Positions 44,747-56,064 are shown, counted from the first letter of the stretch. The stretch is DNA of 64,000 nt from Croceivirga sp. (GCA_028284935.1 JANQQQ010000016.1:150730-214729), one strand, 5' to 3'. A program made the numbers and translations. The notes: generated by a model not told the origin, from the letters alone.

Positions 44747-46942
44747 ATGGATACCATTCAACCTACTTGGGGCAGAGGTCAATATCCACTTCTTTTTCTG
44801 GTATTTTTCACCTTTATTTTTGCAGCTGCCCAAACGGTGGAACAGACGAAAAAAATTACTAATGCCTATAATCTTGTGGAGCTTAAAGGCCTAATATCCA
44901 CTTTCGAAAAAGAGCTGCAGTTAAAAAAGATAAAGGTCAGAGGTACCCCGCTTTTTGGAAAATGGGAGGTAGGTCAAAAACAATTGGATGGAACTGTAGT
45001 CGCTTTACATGACATTGGCGTGGACGGCACTCCCTTATATTATACCACGCACATGGATCCGACAAGCAAGGTTTCCAGGGCGGATGCCCTGTACTCCAAC
45101 GGGATTTTGGATTTAGGAATTTATGGGAAGGATATGAAGGTGGGCGTTTGGGATGCAGGCGTTGCCCGTACTACCCATCAAGAATTTGATACTAGGGTGA
45201 CCAATGCTGATGGCGGTGAAATGGATAATCATGGTACCTTGGTAACTGGAGCAATGGTCTCGGCCGGATTAAAGAAAAAAGCCAAGGGTGTTGCGTATGC
45301 CGCTGAGGCCTTAAGCCATGATTGGTCCCGGGACAAAATTGAAGTGACCGCGGCCGCGGCCAACGGACTTTTGCTTTCCAACCATTCCTACGGCATTAAA
45401 ACAGACCGGGTTCCCGATTGGTATTTTGGCGCCTATATCAAAGTGGCTCAAGATTGGGATAAGATTATGTACAATGCCCCCTATTATTTAATGGTGACTG
45501 CCGCTGGCAATGCACAAAACTCAGGTGACAATCAAGCTCCTAATTTTGGCAAAACCCAGGAAGGCTTTGACCTGTTATTGGGCTTTGCAACGGCCAAAAA
45601 TGGATTGGTAGTTGCCGGGGCGAATGCCGAAATTGATGCAAAAGGAAACTTAAAAAACGCTAATGTAACTGGATATAGCAGTTTTGGACCAACTGATGAT
45701 GGCCGAATAAAACCCGATTTGGCAGGTGATGGTACGCTAATACATACGACATCTGCAAACAGTAATACAAGCTATAGTTCCTCCATGGGAACCTCAATGG
45801 CGGCACCTGGTGTTACCGGGTCGCTTCTTCTTTTACAGGAATATTATGAGGAATTATACGGACAGTTCATGAAATCCGCAACCTTAAAAGGATTGGCCTT
45901 GCATACGGCGGACGACGTTCAGGAACCCGGTCCTGACTACAGCATGGGGTGGGGTGTAATCAATACTAAAAAAGCTGCCGAAACCATAAGAAATAAAGGG
46001 TTTAGTACAGTAATTTCTGAGGAAAAACTTCATGATGGAGAAAACTACACATTGACCGTTAAGGCCATTGGGACTGAATCTTTGACGGCTTCCATTTCAT
46101 GGACGGACCCTGAAGGTGAATTTGTGAACCGAGGGGATGTAAATGCCACGACGGCTGCTTTGGCCAATGATTTGGATATAAGGATTACCAAGGACGGCAA
46201 GACCTATTTTCCATGGAAGCTAAATCCGGCCCAGGCCTCCAATAAAGCTTTTAAAGGGGATAATTTGGTAGATCCCTTTGAGCGAATCGATATTCCGGAT
46301 GCCACAGGGGAATACACCATTGCCATTTCGCACAAAGGAAACCTCACTACCAATGCACAAGATTTTTCCATTATTGTCAGTGGGGTGGAATTGACCAATT
46401 GCAGACTTGAACCCCCCACTGAAATTGAGCTTACTTCCTCTGATGAGCTCGAAACGGCACTCCAATGGTCATCCGTTGGAGCGGAAACCCTTTATGAACT
46501 CCAACTAAAATCAGAGCACAGTGAAAATTGGGAAACCTTTGCCACGTGGGACAATTTCTTTTCATTGGAAAACCTTGAAATGGGGATAAGGTATGAGGCA
46601 AGGGTTCGCTCGGTTTGTTCCCAAAACCTAACTTCTGAATTTTCTGAAGAGGTAGCTTTTATTTTCAACGGGGAAGAAACGGTGCTTGAAGCATATGAAC
46701 CTTTTTCGGTAAATCAGGAACCAATCATTAAGGTATATCCCAATCCTGTGATAAACGAACTTCACGTAGCGGCTGAGCTTTCTGAATATGCTTCATTTTC
46801 GATAATTGCAACGAATGGAACAACATTAAAAAGTGGAAAACTAGATGGAACAATCAATGTGGCTGATTTGTCAACAGGACTTTATGTCTTGAACATCCAA
46901 GATTTGTCAGGTATCAAGAGCACAAAGTTTTTTAAGGACTAA
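44747..46942 (+). CDS. S8 (subtilisin-type) peptidase with T9SS sorting domain
   Basis: A 731-residue secreted protease. A hydrophobic N-terminal segment (LLFLVFFTFIFAAAQ) serves as signal peptide. The catalytic triad is visible: D near residue 135 in VGVWDAGV, H near 162 in DNHGTLVTG, and S near 349 in GTSMAAPG. A P-domain-like beta region and a fibronectin-III-like segment follow. The last 80 residues begin IKVYPNPVINELHV and end TKFFKD, the type A sorting domain read by the type IX secretion system. It is thus exported to the cell surface or medium; substrate unknown. Confidence 0.93.
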   Translation: MDTIQPTWGRGQYPLLFLVFFTFIFAAAQTVEQTKKITNAYNLVELKGLISTFEKELQLKKIKVRGTPLFGKWEVGQKQLDGTVVALHDIGVDGTPLYYTTHMDPTSKVSRADALYSNGILDLGIYGKDMKVGVWDAGVARTTHQEFDTRVTNADGGEMDNHGTLVTGAMVSAGLKKKAKGVAYAAEALSHDWSRDKIEVTAAAANGLLLSNHSYGIKTDRVPDWYFGAYIKVAQDWDKIMYNAPYYLMVTAAGNAQNSGDNQAPNFGKTQEGFDLLLGFATAKNGLVVAGANAEIDAKGNLKNANVTGYSSFGPTDDGRIKPDLAGDGTLIHTTSANSNTSYSSSMGTSMAAPGVTGSLLLLQEYYEELYGQFMKSATLKGLALHTADDVQEPGPDYSMGWGVINTKKAAETIRNKGFSTVISEEKLHDGENYTLTVKAIGTESLTASISWTDPEGEFVNRGDVNATTAALANDLDIRITKDGKTYFPWKLNPAQASNKAFKGDNLVDPFERIDIPDATGEYTIAISHKGNLTTNAQDFSIIVSGVELTNCRLEPPTEIELTSSDELETALQWSSVGAETLYELQLKSEHSENWETFATWDNFFSLENLEMGIRYEARVRSVCSQNLTSEFSEEVAFIFNGEETVLEAYEPFSVNQEPIIKVYPNPVINELHVAAELSEYASFSIIATNGTTLKSGKLDGTINVADLSTGLYVLNIQDLSGIKSTKFFKD

Positions 46943-46946
46943 TGCT

Positions 46947-47648
46947 TTACACTTTTTTGATTTCTTCTTCGGACAGTAAGTCTTCATTTCTTAAACGCAG
47001 AAAAACTTGGGCCGTGGTAACCACATCAAGCTCGCAATAGGTAATGATCCTATCCAGATCATTTTCCCCATAATATACATCTCGTACCATACTGCCGTCC
47101 ATATCTTCCTTAGGGGAAGGAATCCCCAACACATGGGCCATTAATTTTAGGGAGGTAAAATGTTTATAGTCCCCAAACTTCCAAAGTTCCATGGTGTCCA
47201 AGTGGGGAACTTCCCAAGGTTTTTTGCCAAATAGGTCCAGTTTGTAGGGCAATATAATTTGATGTATCAACATCCTTCTTGCGATATAGGGGAAGTCAAA
47301 CTCCTTTCCATTATGGGCACAGAGCAAATGCTTGGTCTGACTGAAATGCGAATTCAATAGGTTTTTGAATTCCTTGAGCAATCGATCTTCCTCTCCATGA
47401 AATGTAGTTAACCTAAACGTTCTAAGGTTTCCTTTAAAGGAGAAATAGCCTACTGAAATACAAACAATTTTACCAAACTCAGCCCAAATCCCAGCGCGAT
47501 CATAAAACTCCTCTGCAGAATACTCTTCTTTGCGCTGGTACTTGGATTTTTGTTCCCATAACTGTTGTTTCTCTTCAGTAAGTTCGCTAAAAGAGGGTTT
47601 TTCGGGTACCGTTTCTATATCCAAAAACAGGATATGTTCTAGATTCAT
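46947..47648 (-). CDS. DnaQ-like 3'-5' exonuclease (PolB-like exonuclease domain)
   Basis: A 233-residue protein with the exonuclease motifs of the DEDDy type: LFLDIETVPEKP (Exo I), LLCAHNGKEFDFPYIARRM (Exo II) and YCELDVVTTAQVF (Exo III). It is a stand-alone domain without polymerase, as found in many bacteria. The start is placed at the ATG at 47648; an upstream ATG at 47660 is also possible. It converges with the subtilase gene with a 4-bp gap. Confidence 0.85.
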   Translation of the reverse strand: MNLEHILFLDIETVPEKPSFSELTEEKQQLWEQKSKYQRKEEYSAEEFYDRAGIWAEFGKIVCISVGYFSFKGNLRTFRLTTFHGEEDRLLKEFKNLLNSHFSQTKHLLCAHNGKEFDFPYIARRMLIHQIILPYKLDLFGKKPWEVPHLDTMELWKFGDYKHFTSLKLMAHVLGIPSPKEDMDGSMVRDVYYGENDLDRIITYCELDVVTTAQVFLRLRNEDLLSEEEIKKV

Positions 47649-47734
47649 CTTGGTTAGCATGTTTGTAAAGTACTAATTTGGAGGGGTATTCCGCAACTTT
47701 TCGAATAAAATGGTATCTTTTAAATGTAAATGCC

Positions 47735-48853
47735 GTGAAATTGAAAAGAATTCTTTTGCCTTTTTTGGCACTCCTCTTTTTTTCTTGTAGCTCTGACGAT
47801 TCCAGTAATCCCGTCCCTCAGGATGAAACTGAAATACCGGTAGCAAATTTTATTGTAGTCGGTCAAGATCTTAACAATGTCTATCAATTTGACTATGATG
47901 CCACTTCCAATCAAGGCCAATTGGTCAACCTCACGCAGGAGTTCAACATTAGTCGGAATTACTTAACACTGCGAGAAGTTGATGATTTGCTTTCATTTTA
48001 TTTCTTTGCCGACGGTGCGTTTTCCCTTATTGTTAAAGATATAAGAACTGGTGCTTCCAGTACTTATACGGATTTTTATTCCAATAACCCAGGACAATCC
48101 GTGGCCTGGGGCATTAATACCAAGTCCAATGTTTATTTCGGATTTTTTGGACCCTTTGGAGCAAGAAATCTGGGTATTTTGGACGTTGAGTTTGTGGGCG
48201 ATTTAGGGCGGGATATTGCCATAGATGAGGATGTTGATTTTGTTTTCCAACCGCTCTTGTTTCAGAACAAGATTTATTTCATGTATCGAACCAACCAGGG
48301 GGACTATAAATTCACATTTTATGATACCTTAAATAGTTCTGCGGGACCCATACTGGATTTTGGGGATGTTTCCATAAGTTTTTTATTTGATGAATTTGGG
48401 GAACTGGCCATCGTAAAGAATGGACCCAATGCCACGTTGGAATTTTATGATGCGAACACCTTGGAATTCTTGGAGTCGATGGATTTGAACTTTAATACGG
48501 CGTTTTCAGTGGGCCCTGTGGATGGTGCCGTAATTAAGGACAATACCTTGTTCTATGCGATCCCTTATATCCAGCCAGCAAAGTTTTCTTCCGGACCGGC
48601 CAGTTTTGATTTGACCACCCAAGAGAACACGATTATTGACCTTTTTAGTATTGCTGCTGAGGTGGAACAAGAGCTAAGTGAATCCATTGGGTTAACTGTG
48701 CAAATCTATGATCCTTCCCAAAATGTATTTTTGGTAGGGTATGAGGTTTTGGACCAGAGTGCAAGGGGAGGGGTATTGCAAATAAGTAATGAAGGTACAC
48801 TAATTTCCAATGTAGCTACAACTTTTGTTCCCACTTATATTATTAGGAATTAG
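47735..48853 (+). CDS. Lipoprotein with beta-propeller-like sequence, 372 aa
   Basis: The lipobox FFSCSSDDS follows a hydrophobic segment (LKRILLPFLALLF). I prefer the GTG at 47735, which places the signal peptide at the N-terminus; the frame remains open upstream to 47678. The mature part is rich in strands ending in polar turns, and could form a propeller, but the repeats are weak. No named domain is recognised. Its 3' end overlaps the ogt gene by 4 bp. Confidence 0.7.
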   Translation: MKLKRILLPFLALLFFSCSSDDSSNPVPQDETEIPVANFIVVGQDLNNVYQFDYDATSNQGQLVNLTQEFNISRNYLTLREVDDLLSFYFFADGAFSLIVKDIRTGASSTYTDFYSNNPGQSVAWGINTKSNVYFGFFGPFGARNLGILDVEFVGDLGRDIAIDEDVDFVFQPLLFQNKIYFMYRTNQGDYKFTFYDTLNSSAGPILDFGDVSISFLFDEFGELAIVKNGPNATLEFYDANTLEFLESMDLNFNTAFSVGPVDGAVIKDNTLFYAIPYIQPAKFSSGPASFDLTTQENTIIDLFSIAAEVEQELSESIGLTVQIYDPSQNVFLVGYEVLDQSARGGVLQISNEGTLISNVATTFVPTYIIRN

Positions 48854-49320
48854 AACAAAGATTGCTGTTTCACAGGACTTTCATGTTCCAGCAACCACTT
48901 TTTACGATGTAATCCGCCTGCATAGCCTACCAAATCCCCATTGCTACCAATGACCCGATGACAGGGGACAACAATCCAAAGGGGATTTTTACCATTGGCT
49001 GCGGCAACGGCCCGAATGGCTTTAACATCCCCAAGTTTTTTGGAAAGTTCAAGATACGATGCTGTTTTGCCATACGGGATGTTCAATAAAGCGTCCCAAA
49101 CCTTTTTTTGGAAATCGGTTCCATGAGGATTGAGGGAGAGTTGAAATGCCTTTCGAGAACCTTCAAAATATTCTTGAAGTTGATACACGGCATCCTCTAA
49201 AACTTCTGGAATAATAGGGGTTGGTTTTTCATCATCCAAGACTGAAATCGAGGCCAATCCATTTTCATCGCCAATGAATTTGGCAAAACCCAATGGTGTT
49301 TTAATAACGGCGGTTTCCAT
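48850..49320 (-). CDS. ogt: Methylated-DNA-[protein]-cysteine S-methyltransferase
   Basis: A 156-residue DNA-repair protein that removes methyl groups from O6-methylguanine onto its own cysteine. The acceptor is in VVPCHRVIGSNG, with the helix-turn-helix region KKVWDALLNIPYGKTASYLELS and RAVAAANGKNPL before it. Size and motifs fit the Ogt/MGMT group. Its start coincides with the stop region of the CNNM-domain gene, so they share a transcript. Confidence 0.95.
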   Translation of the reverse strand: METAVIKTPLGFAKFIGDENGLASISVLDDEKPTPIIPEVLEDAVYQLQEYFEGSRKAFQLSLNPHGTDFQKKVWDALLNIPYGKTASYLELSKKLGDVKAIRAVAAANGKNPLWIVVPCHRVIGSNGDLVGYAGGLHRKKWLLEHESPVKQQSLF

Positions 49321-50444
49321 TAATCTTCATCCGGAATTTCCTCGGGGATGATACCCAAACGTTTGGCCCGGGATTCCCAATTCTTGCGTGCTAACACCTG
49401 AAGATCCTCCACATTGTCACTTTCATCCATAATTTCCAAACCAAGCAAGGTCTCGATAACGTCTTCTAGGGTAACCAAGCCACTCAAGGAACCGTACTCA
49501 TCGACAACCAAAGAGATGTGCTCGTTCTTCTCAACAAACTTTTCAAAAAGTTGTGGAATTGGTTTGGTTCGACTTGTGACCAGGATTTCCCTTCTAATGG
49601 AAGACAGGGGATTTTTACCTTCTTTGTTAATGATGGCCTCCAACATCTCATCCTTTAGAATAAAACCAGTGATATTATCGGCCCGCTCCTTAAAAATGGG
49701 TATTCTTGAAAACCTTAGGGGGCGGTTTGCTTCAAAAAAGTCCTGTATGGTTGTTTCTTCGGAAGCCAATTTCATCACCGTTCTAGGGGTCATAATGTCT
49801 TTTGCTTCAATTTCATCAAATGTCAATAGATTGCGGATGACCTTGGATTCCGATTCTTCAAAGACGCCCTCTTCTTCGGCAATATCGGTCATGGCCGTAA
49901 AATCTTCCCGACTTAACACACTCCCATGCGCGCCTTTCTTTCCAATAAGTTTGGTAAACAACTGCAACAACCACAGAAGCCCTGTCCATTTCATGAAAAA
50001 TACCATGGCTTTTAGCGCCTTAGCGGTAAAATTTGCCAGTTGTTTCCAATAGGTGGCACCAATGGTTTTTGGAATGATTTCTGAAGCCACTAAAATTAAA
50101 ATGGTCATTACGGTCGAAACCACACCTACCATTAATTCTTCGGTGAACTCGATACCAAACAATGAACGGGTTTGACTGCCATAAAGCTCGGCATAGGCTA
50201 CTTTGGCCTGTACCCCCACAAGTATGGCACCCACGGTATGTGCTACGGTATTTAAGGTGAGAATGGCAATAAGTGGCTTATCCACATCTTTTTTTAAGTT
50301 TTCCAGTTCAACGGCATACGCTTTTCCCTCCTGCTTTTTTACATTGACAAAAGTGGGGGTAATGCTGAGAAGTACTGCCTCCAGGATGGAGCACAAAAAA
50401 GAAAAAAAGATGGAAATAACAGCGTAGAAAATAAGGAGGCCCAT
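49320..50444 (-). CDS. CNNM/DUF21 and CBS-domain membrane protein
   Basis: A 374-residue protein with a DUF21 (CNNM) transmembrane domain of three to four helices (residues 1-150), ending at VASEIIPKTIGATYW, and then two CBS domains (about 205-340; DIMTPRTVMKLA, HISLVVDEYGSLSGLVTLEDVIETLLG-like). Relatives transport magnesium or related ions. The usual C-terminal CorC/HlyC domain is missing; the protein ends shortly after the second CBS. It overlaps or abuts ogt. Confidence 0.88.
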   Translation of the reverse strand: MGLLIFYAVISIFFSFLCSILEAVLLSITPTFVNVKKQEGKAYAVELENLKKDVDKPLIAILTLNTVAHTVGAILVGVQAKVAYAELYGSQTRSLFGIEFTEELMVGVVSTVMTILILVASEIIPKTIGATYWKQLANFTAKALKAMVFFMKWTGLLWLLQLFTKLIGKKGAHGSVLSREDFTAMTDIAEEEGVFEESESKVIRNLLTFDEIEAKDIMTPRTVMKLASEETTIQDFFEANRPLRFSRIPIFKERADNITGFILKDEMLEAIINKEGKNPLSSIRREILVTSRTKPIPQLFEKFVEKNEHISLVVDEYGSLSGLVTLEDVIETLLGLEIMDESDNVEDLQVLARKNWESRAKRLGIIPEEIPDED

Positions 50445-50494
50445 AGGTTATTTGCTTGTGATAAAAATAGCAAAATAAGTTCGTAGATCGGTTT

Positions 50495-51742
50495 TTAATC
50501 GATTATCGCGTCATAGAACAATTGGTGAAGTTTGGGCCGTATGTTCAAGGTATACAACCCCCTATTCTCTCGCGTGGGATAGACACGATTGGATAGCCAT
50601 ATAAAGATAAGCTCATGCTCCGGGTCGGCCCAAACAAAAGTGCCCGTAAATCCAGCATGGCCAAAACTTTTCGGACTTGCCTTGGGAGCTGGATAGGTAT
50701 CCTTTAAGCTTAAGGTGTCATTACCAATTAGCGGCTTGTCAAAACCAAGGCCTCTGCGATTATCATTTTTTGGATATTGAATTCTGATAAACTCCCTAAC
50801 CGTTCTCTCGGATAAAAGCCTTTTTCCTTCGAATATCCCAAAATTTTGATAGAGTTGCATCATTTTGAATACGTCGGTTGCTGTTCCAAACAGTCCGGCA
50901 TTTCCTGAGACCCCTCCCAATAAGGCCGCATTTTCGTCATGCACCCAACCATTGGTCAATGTATGACGAAATAAAGTATCATTTTCGGTAGGAACGATAG
51001 GGTTGTTCACTTCTTTTTTCAATGGAGTAAAGCCTAAAGTCACCGCTTCAACGGGTCGGTAAAACTGCTCTGCCAGATAGGTTTGGTAGTCCTCTCCGGT
51101 GACTTGCTCAATGAGTTTGGGAAAAATAAGAAATGTTAGTCCCGAATAGGTGTAAGTTTTATTGGGGGAGACTTGAGAGCGATTGATATGGCGGAACACC
51201 TTGCGTTCAAAACGATTTTTGATGTAAAGGCCTTCGTAGGCTTGATTTTGAAATCGCTTAGAAGGTTCTTTCCTAACAAATCTCTTTTTTAGCCTGCCCT
51301 TTTTGGTTCTTATTTGGTTTAAAAAAACAATATAAGGTTGAAGCCCTGCTTGATGCGCCAAGATCTGTCGAAGGGTGAGTTTTTTTTTGTCCCTGTATTT
51401 TCGCCAGGGTTGCCAATAGTTGGAAAAGGGGAGGTCCAAGTCAAGTTTGCCCTCTTCAACCAATTTCATCAAAGCGGGTAGTGGCCCTAAAATCTTGGTA
51501 ACGGAAGCCAAATCATATAAGGAATTCGCTTGAACAGGTTGAATACTATCGTAGGTGTGAAAGCCATAGGTCTTATGAAAAATGATACTATCTTTATGGG
51601 ATACCAGTACCGTTGCCCCAGGAAAAGCATATTGTCGAATGCCATCTTCAATAATGGAATCCACCCTAGCAGTTTGTACTTGACCATGACCATACTGGGC
51701 AAAAAAGCTAAGAAAAATGAGAATGCGATGAAACCGGACCAT
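50495..51742 (-). CDS. Serine hydrolase of the beta-lactamase (class C) family
   Basis: A 415-residue secreted or envelope protein with signal peptide ending YGHGQ. It carries the SxxK motif SVTK near residue 78, the YxG motif in TYTYSGLTF and a late HAGFTG in place of KTG. This pattern fits the penicillin-binding-protein-like beta-lactamase family, which includes D-alanyl peptidases and esterases. The start directly follows the TAG stop of the regulator gene (TAGATG), so translation may be coupled. The substrate is unknown. Confidence 0.85.
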   Translation of the reverse strand: MVRFHRILIFLSFFAQYGHGQVQTARVDSIIEDGIRQYAFPGATVLVSHKDSIIFHKTYGFHTYDSIQPVQANSLYDLASVTKILGPLPALMKLVEEGKLDLDLPFSNYWQPWRKYRDKKKLTLRQILAHQAGLQPYIVFLNQIRTKKGRLKKRFVRKEPSKRFQNQAYEGLYIKNRFERKVFRHINRSQVSPNKTYTYSGLTFLIFPKLIEQVTGEDYQTYLAEQFYRPVEAVTLGFTPLKKEVNNPIVPTENDTLFRHTLTNGWVHDENAALLGGVSGNAGLFGTATDVFKMMQLYQNFGIFEGKRLLSERTVREFIRIQYPKNDNRRGLGFDKPLIGNDTLSLKDTYPAPKASPKSFGHAGFTGTFVWADPEHELIFIWLSNRVYPTRENRGLYTLNIRPKLHQLFYDAIID

Positions 51743-52699
51743 CTATGAAGAAAGTTGTTCTTTTTGTTTTTGTAAAAGTTCAAGAACCCTGATTTTCAGG
51801 GCTTCAGGTTCTATAATCTGGGCAAAATCGCCAAACGTAAGATACCATCTTGAAAAATGATGCTCAATATCATCCACCTTAAAAGTCATTTCCACAGTAT
51901 CCCCTTCGTTCTTTTGGGATACAAAGCCATAGTTATTTTTACTCCCTTTTATATATTTTGCCACTTTTCTGTCCACGAGGATTCTTACCAATATCTTCTC
52001 CGTAGAAGGTTCTGTATGCCTTAGTTCCTCCATGGGCGGGTGTTCCAATTGAAAGGGGGTTTGCGTTCTTTGGATTTTATGGATTCTATCCGCCCTAAAC
52101 TGCCGATAGTCCTTCCTTAGATGGCAATACGCCATAACATACCAATAGTTATTTTCATGAAAAATACCAATGGGTTCTATAGTTCTATCCACAGGTGTCT
52201 CTGCCCGTATGGATTCATATTTTAGGAATACCTGGCACTTTTCAGCGATGCTTTCAAAAAGAATTTCCAAGGCATTGGGCACATGGGCGTTGAAGATTTC
52301 CTGTGAAGGAAAAATACGCACTTGATTTTCAAGAACTTCCACCCAGTCTTTTTCAGCACCACGTAGGACCGACTTTAATTTGATCATAGCGGATTCGTAA
52401 TGCCCACCTAAGGACCGATCGGTGAACTTTTGCATCAATTTTTCGGCGGCTACAAAACTCCCCGCTTCTTCTCGAGTAAACATAACCGGGGGAAGGCGAT
52501 AGCCCTCCATAATGGAATAACCAATACCCGCCTCGCTGGCAATAGAAACTCCGGCGGCCTCCAAGGTCCGTATGTCCCTGTAGATGGTGCGTAAACTTAC
52601 CTCAAAACGATCTGAAAGCTCTTGGGCTTTTACAATGCGTTTGGATTGTAATTGAATCAGTATGGCTACAATCCTGTTAAAACGTTTTATGGTATCCAT
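51743..52699 (-). CDS. WYL-domain (YafY-type) transcriptional regulator
   Basis: A 318-residue regulator. The N-terminal helix-turn-helix is in RIVAILIQLQSKRIVKAQELSDRFEVSLRTIYRDIRTLE-like sequence, residues about 8-60, and the WYL domain in the middle contains EPIGIFHENNYWYVMAYCHLRKDYRQFR-like sequence. WYL proteins bind small ligands or nucleic acids. The ATG at 52699 (MDTIKRFNR) is preferred; an earlier ATG at 52771 would add 24 residues. It lies directly upstream of the serine hydrolase gene. Confidence 0.9.
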   Translation of the reverse strand: MDTIKRFNRIVAILIQLQSKRIVKAQELSDRFEVSLRTIYRDIRTLEAAGVSIASEAGIGYSIMEGYRLPPVMFTREEAGSFVAAEKLMQKFTDRSLGGHYESAMIKLKSVLRGAEKDWVEVLENQVRIFPSQEIFNAHVPNALEILFESIAEKCQVFLKYESIRAETPVDRTIEPIGIFHENNYWYVMAYCHLRKDYRQFRADRIHKIQRTQTPFQLEHPPMEELRHTEPSTEKILVRILVDRKVAKYIKGSKNNYGFVSQKNEGDTVEMTFKVDDIEHHFSRWYLTFGDFAQIIEPEALKIRVLELLQKQKEQLSS

Positions 52700-52920
52700 T
52701 CCCATGAGTAAGCGACCTATATTCCAAAGATAGGATTTCAGACGTTGGTCATAGCGCCACTTTTGTTTCATTTTAGTTCATATGGGGCGTAATATAGGGG
52801 CTTAAGGTGACAGCCCTGTGTCAACTGATTTTTTTTGATTCCGCATTTTGCTGCTGACAAAGGGCTGTCACTACCCCTATTTAATTTTGGTTTCAGAAAC
52901 AAAACGTAATACGAAACATC

Positions 52921-53409
52921 ATGGAAAGAATGATTGAAAATGGACAAGGAATACTAAGCCCGGCACTACTTTTGGAAGGTTGGCAGGGGCATCGAAGGTT
53001 GACAAGAAGAGTAATCGAAGCCTTCCCTGAAAAGGAATTCTTTGAATTTAGTATTGGGGGTATGCGACCTTTTGCCGATATGGTCAAGGAGCTTTTGGCC
53101 ATTGCAGAGCCAGGCCTTAAGGAATTGGTCAGTGGTGAAAAGCAAGAATTTGATGAGAAGAGGGAATATGGAAACAAAAAGTCTGAACTGTTGGCCCATT
53201 GGGATGCCGCCACCGAGGGAATAAATGCCCTTTGGGAAAAGTTGCCTGCTGAAAAATTCCCTGAAACGGCGATTTTGTTTGGAGCGTATGAATTTCCAGT
53301 ACTGTGGCATATCTTTTACTTTATCGACAATGAGATTCATCATCGGGGTCAGGGCTATGTCTATTTACGGGCCCTAGGTATTGAACCTCCATTATTTTAT
53401 GAGCGCTAG
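52921..53409 (+). CDS. DinB-family protein
   Basis: A 162-residue four-helix-bundle protein. Metal-binding histidines of the DinB superfamily appear in QGHRRLTRR, LAHWDAAT and IFYFIDNEIHHRGQGYVYLRALG-like sequence; the closing HHRGQ is a strong mark of the family. Members include thiol transferases, and many have no known function. The downstream 73-residue gene starts 1 bp after its stop. Confidence 0.88.
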   Translation: MERMIENGQGILSPALLLEGWQGHRRLTRRVIEAFPEKEFFEFSIGGMRPFADMVKELLAIAEPGLKELVSGEKQEFDEKREYGNKKSELLAHWDAATEGINALWEKLPAEKFPETAILFGAYEFPVLWHIFYFIDNEIHHRGQGYVYLRALGIEPPLFYER

Positions 53410-53410
53410 C

Positions 53411-53629
53411 ATGAAAACCATACTGGTATTTAAAACATCGGTCATGAACATGGAAGAGGTGGGACGCTTGTCCCCTTTCCTGAATCGATTGATCAATAAG
53501 AACGGACGGTGGAATTTTGACCTGGAAGATTGCGATAATATCTTCCGGGTTGAAACCGAATCGCCTGATGTTTTAACGATTGCCCAGCTTTTCCAAAATC
53601 AAGGTTTTTGGTGTGAGGAACTGCATTAA
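53411..53629 (+). CDS. Small conserved protein, possibly HMA-like fold, 73 aa
   Basis: The protein MKTILVFKTSV... with WNFDLEDCDNIFRVE and FQNQGFWCEEL has the length and strand-helix order of a ferredoxin-like HMA domain, without the C-x-x-C metal motif. It begins one base after the DinB stop and is surely cotranscribed. Function unknown. The start at 53411 is chosen; the frame opens at 53381 inside dinB. Confidence 0.6.
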   Translation: MKTILVFKTSVMNMEEVGRLSPFLNRLINKNGRWNFDLEDCDNIFRVETESPDVLTIAQLFQNQGFWCEELH

Positions 53630-53859
53630 ACAGAAGTAAATAGGCATATGATGAGACATTGGATTTGGCAACAGACACCAAGGCCACTTGATTGGAAACG
53701 GCGAATGGCCATTAGGAAAACAACGTTTACCTTTTCCCTTAGTCAACCTATGGAAACCCCTTCCAAAAATAAAAACGAGTGAAAAAAAGAATCCTCTTCC
53801 AAAGGCTGAAACAGATCAATTTGTTCGAGGATAAGATGGATACATAAAATATGATGGAG

Positions 53860-55240
<1,381 letters not shown>

Positions 55241-55275
55241 TATCGTTCTTAAAACTTAGAGCTAACCGCTTTCAA

Positions 55276-56064
55276 CTAAATATTGATTTCACCAATTAAA
55301 TAGGGAACGGCCTTCCCTGAAATTTTAACCCGTTCTCCCAAATATTCAATCCACAGTCTGCCGCCGCGTTTCGACAACTGCTTTGCCGTCATTTTGGTTT
55401 TGCCCAATACCCTGCTCCAATAGGGTGCCATGGTGGTATGGGCGGAACCGGTAACGGGATCTTCCGGAATACCGCATTTTGGAGCAAAGAATCGGGATAC
55501 GAAGTCCACATCATCGCCAGGAGCAGATACAATGACCCCTCGGCAATCACATTTTTCCAGCAAGTGAAAATTGGGTTCGAGTGCTTCAATTTCGGCCTGT
55601 GAATTATAGATTAAAAGGTAATCCGTTTTACCTTTAATGGTCTTAATAGGACTCCATCCCAAAGCCTTTTCAATAGTATCATGACCACGTATCATGGCGT
55701 TGTCGTCGGTTGGGAAGTCCAATGTAATGAAGCCATTCTCCGCTTTATCAACCAAAAGCGCACCACTTTTTTGAGAATAAAACCGAACAGTATTTTCAGG
55801 ATAACCATAATAGTTGAACAGGGCATAGGCCGAGGCCAAGGTGGCATGCCCACAAAGGGCGACCTCGGTTTCTGGAGTAAACCATCGAATCTCGAACTGG
55901 GCATTATTTTGTACAACAAAAGCAGTTTCGGCCAAATTGTTTTCCTGGGCAATCTTTTGCATTAAAGCACTGTCCAACCAGTTATCCAAAATGCAGACGG
56001 CCGCGGGATTTCCCCCAAACACATGGTCGGTGAAGGCGTCAATTTGGTACAGGGTCAGTTTCAT
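55276..56064 (-). CDS. PhzF-family isomerase
   Basis: A 262-residue protein of the diaminopimelate-epimerase fold. It has FGGNPAAVC, the catalytic-type glutamate in ENNLAETAFV, ALCGHATLASAYAL and the late EDPVTGSAHTTMAPYW. The family catalyses isomerisation without cofactors; the substrate is unknown outside phenazine synthesis. It lies 17 bp after the ChbG-type gene. Confidence 0.9.
   Translation of the reverse strand: MKLTLYQIDAFTDHVFGGNPAAVCILDNWLDSALMQKIAQENNLAETAFVVQNNAQFEIRWFTPETEVALCGHATLASAYALFNYYGYPENTVRFYSQKSGALLVDKAENGFITLDFPTDDNAMIRGHDTIEKALGWSPIKTIKGKTDYLLIYNSQAEIEALEPNFHLLEKCDCRGVIVSAPGDDVDFVSRFFAPKCGIPEDPVTGSAHTTMAPYWSRVLGKTKMTAKQLSKRGGRLWIEYLGERVKISGKAVPYLIGEINI

Noticed and set aside
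53648-53782. 44-codon frame starting with two ATG codons after the DinB/73-residue gene pair
   Set aside because: It has no domain, no membrane segment and no strong ribosome-binding site. It might be the remnant of a small gene, but the support is too thin for a call.
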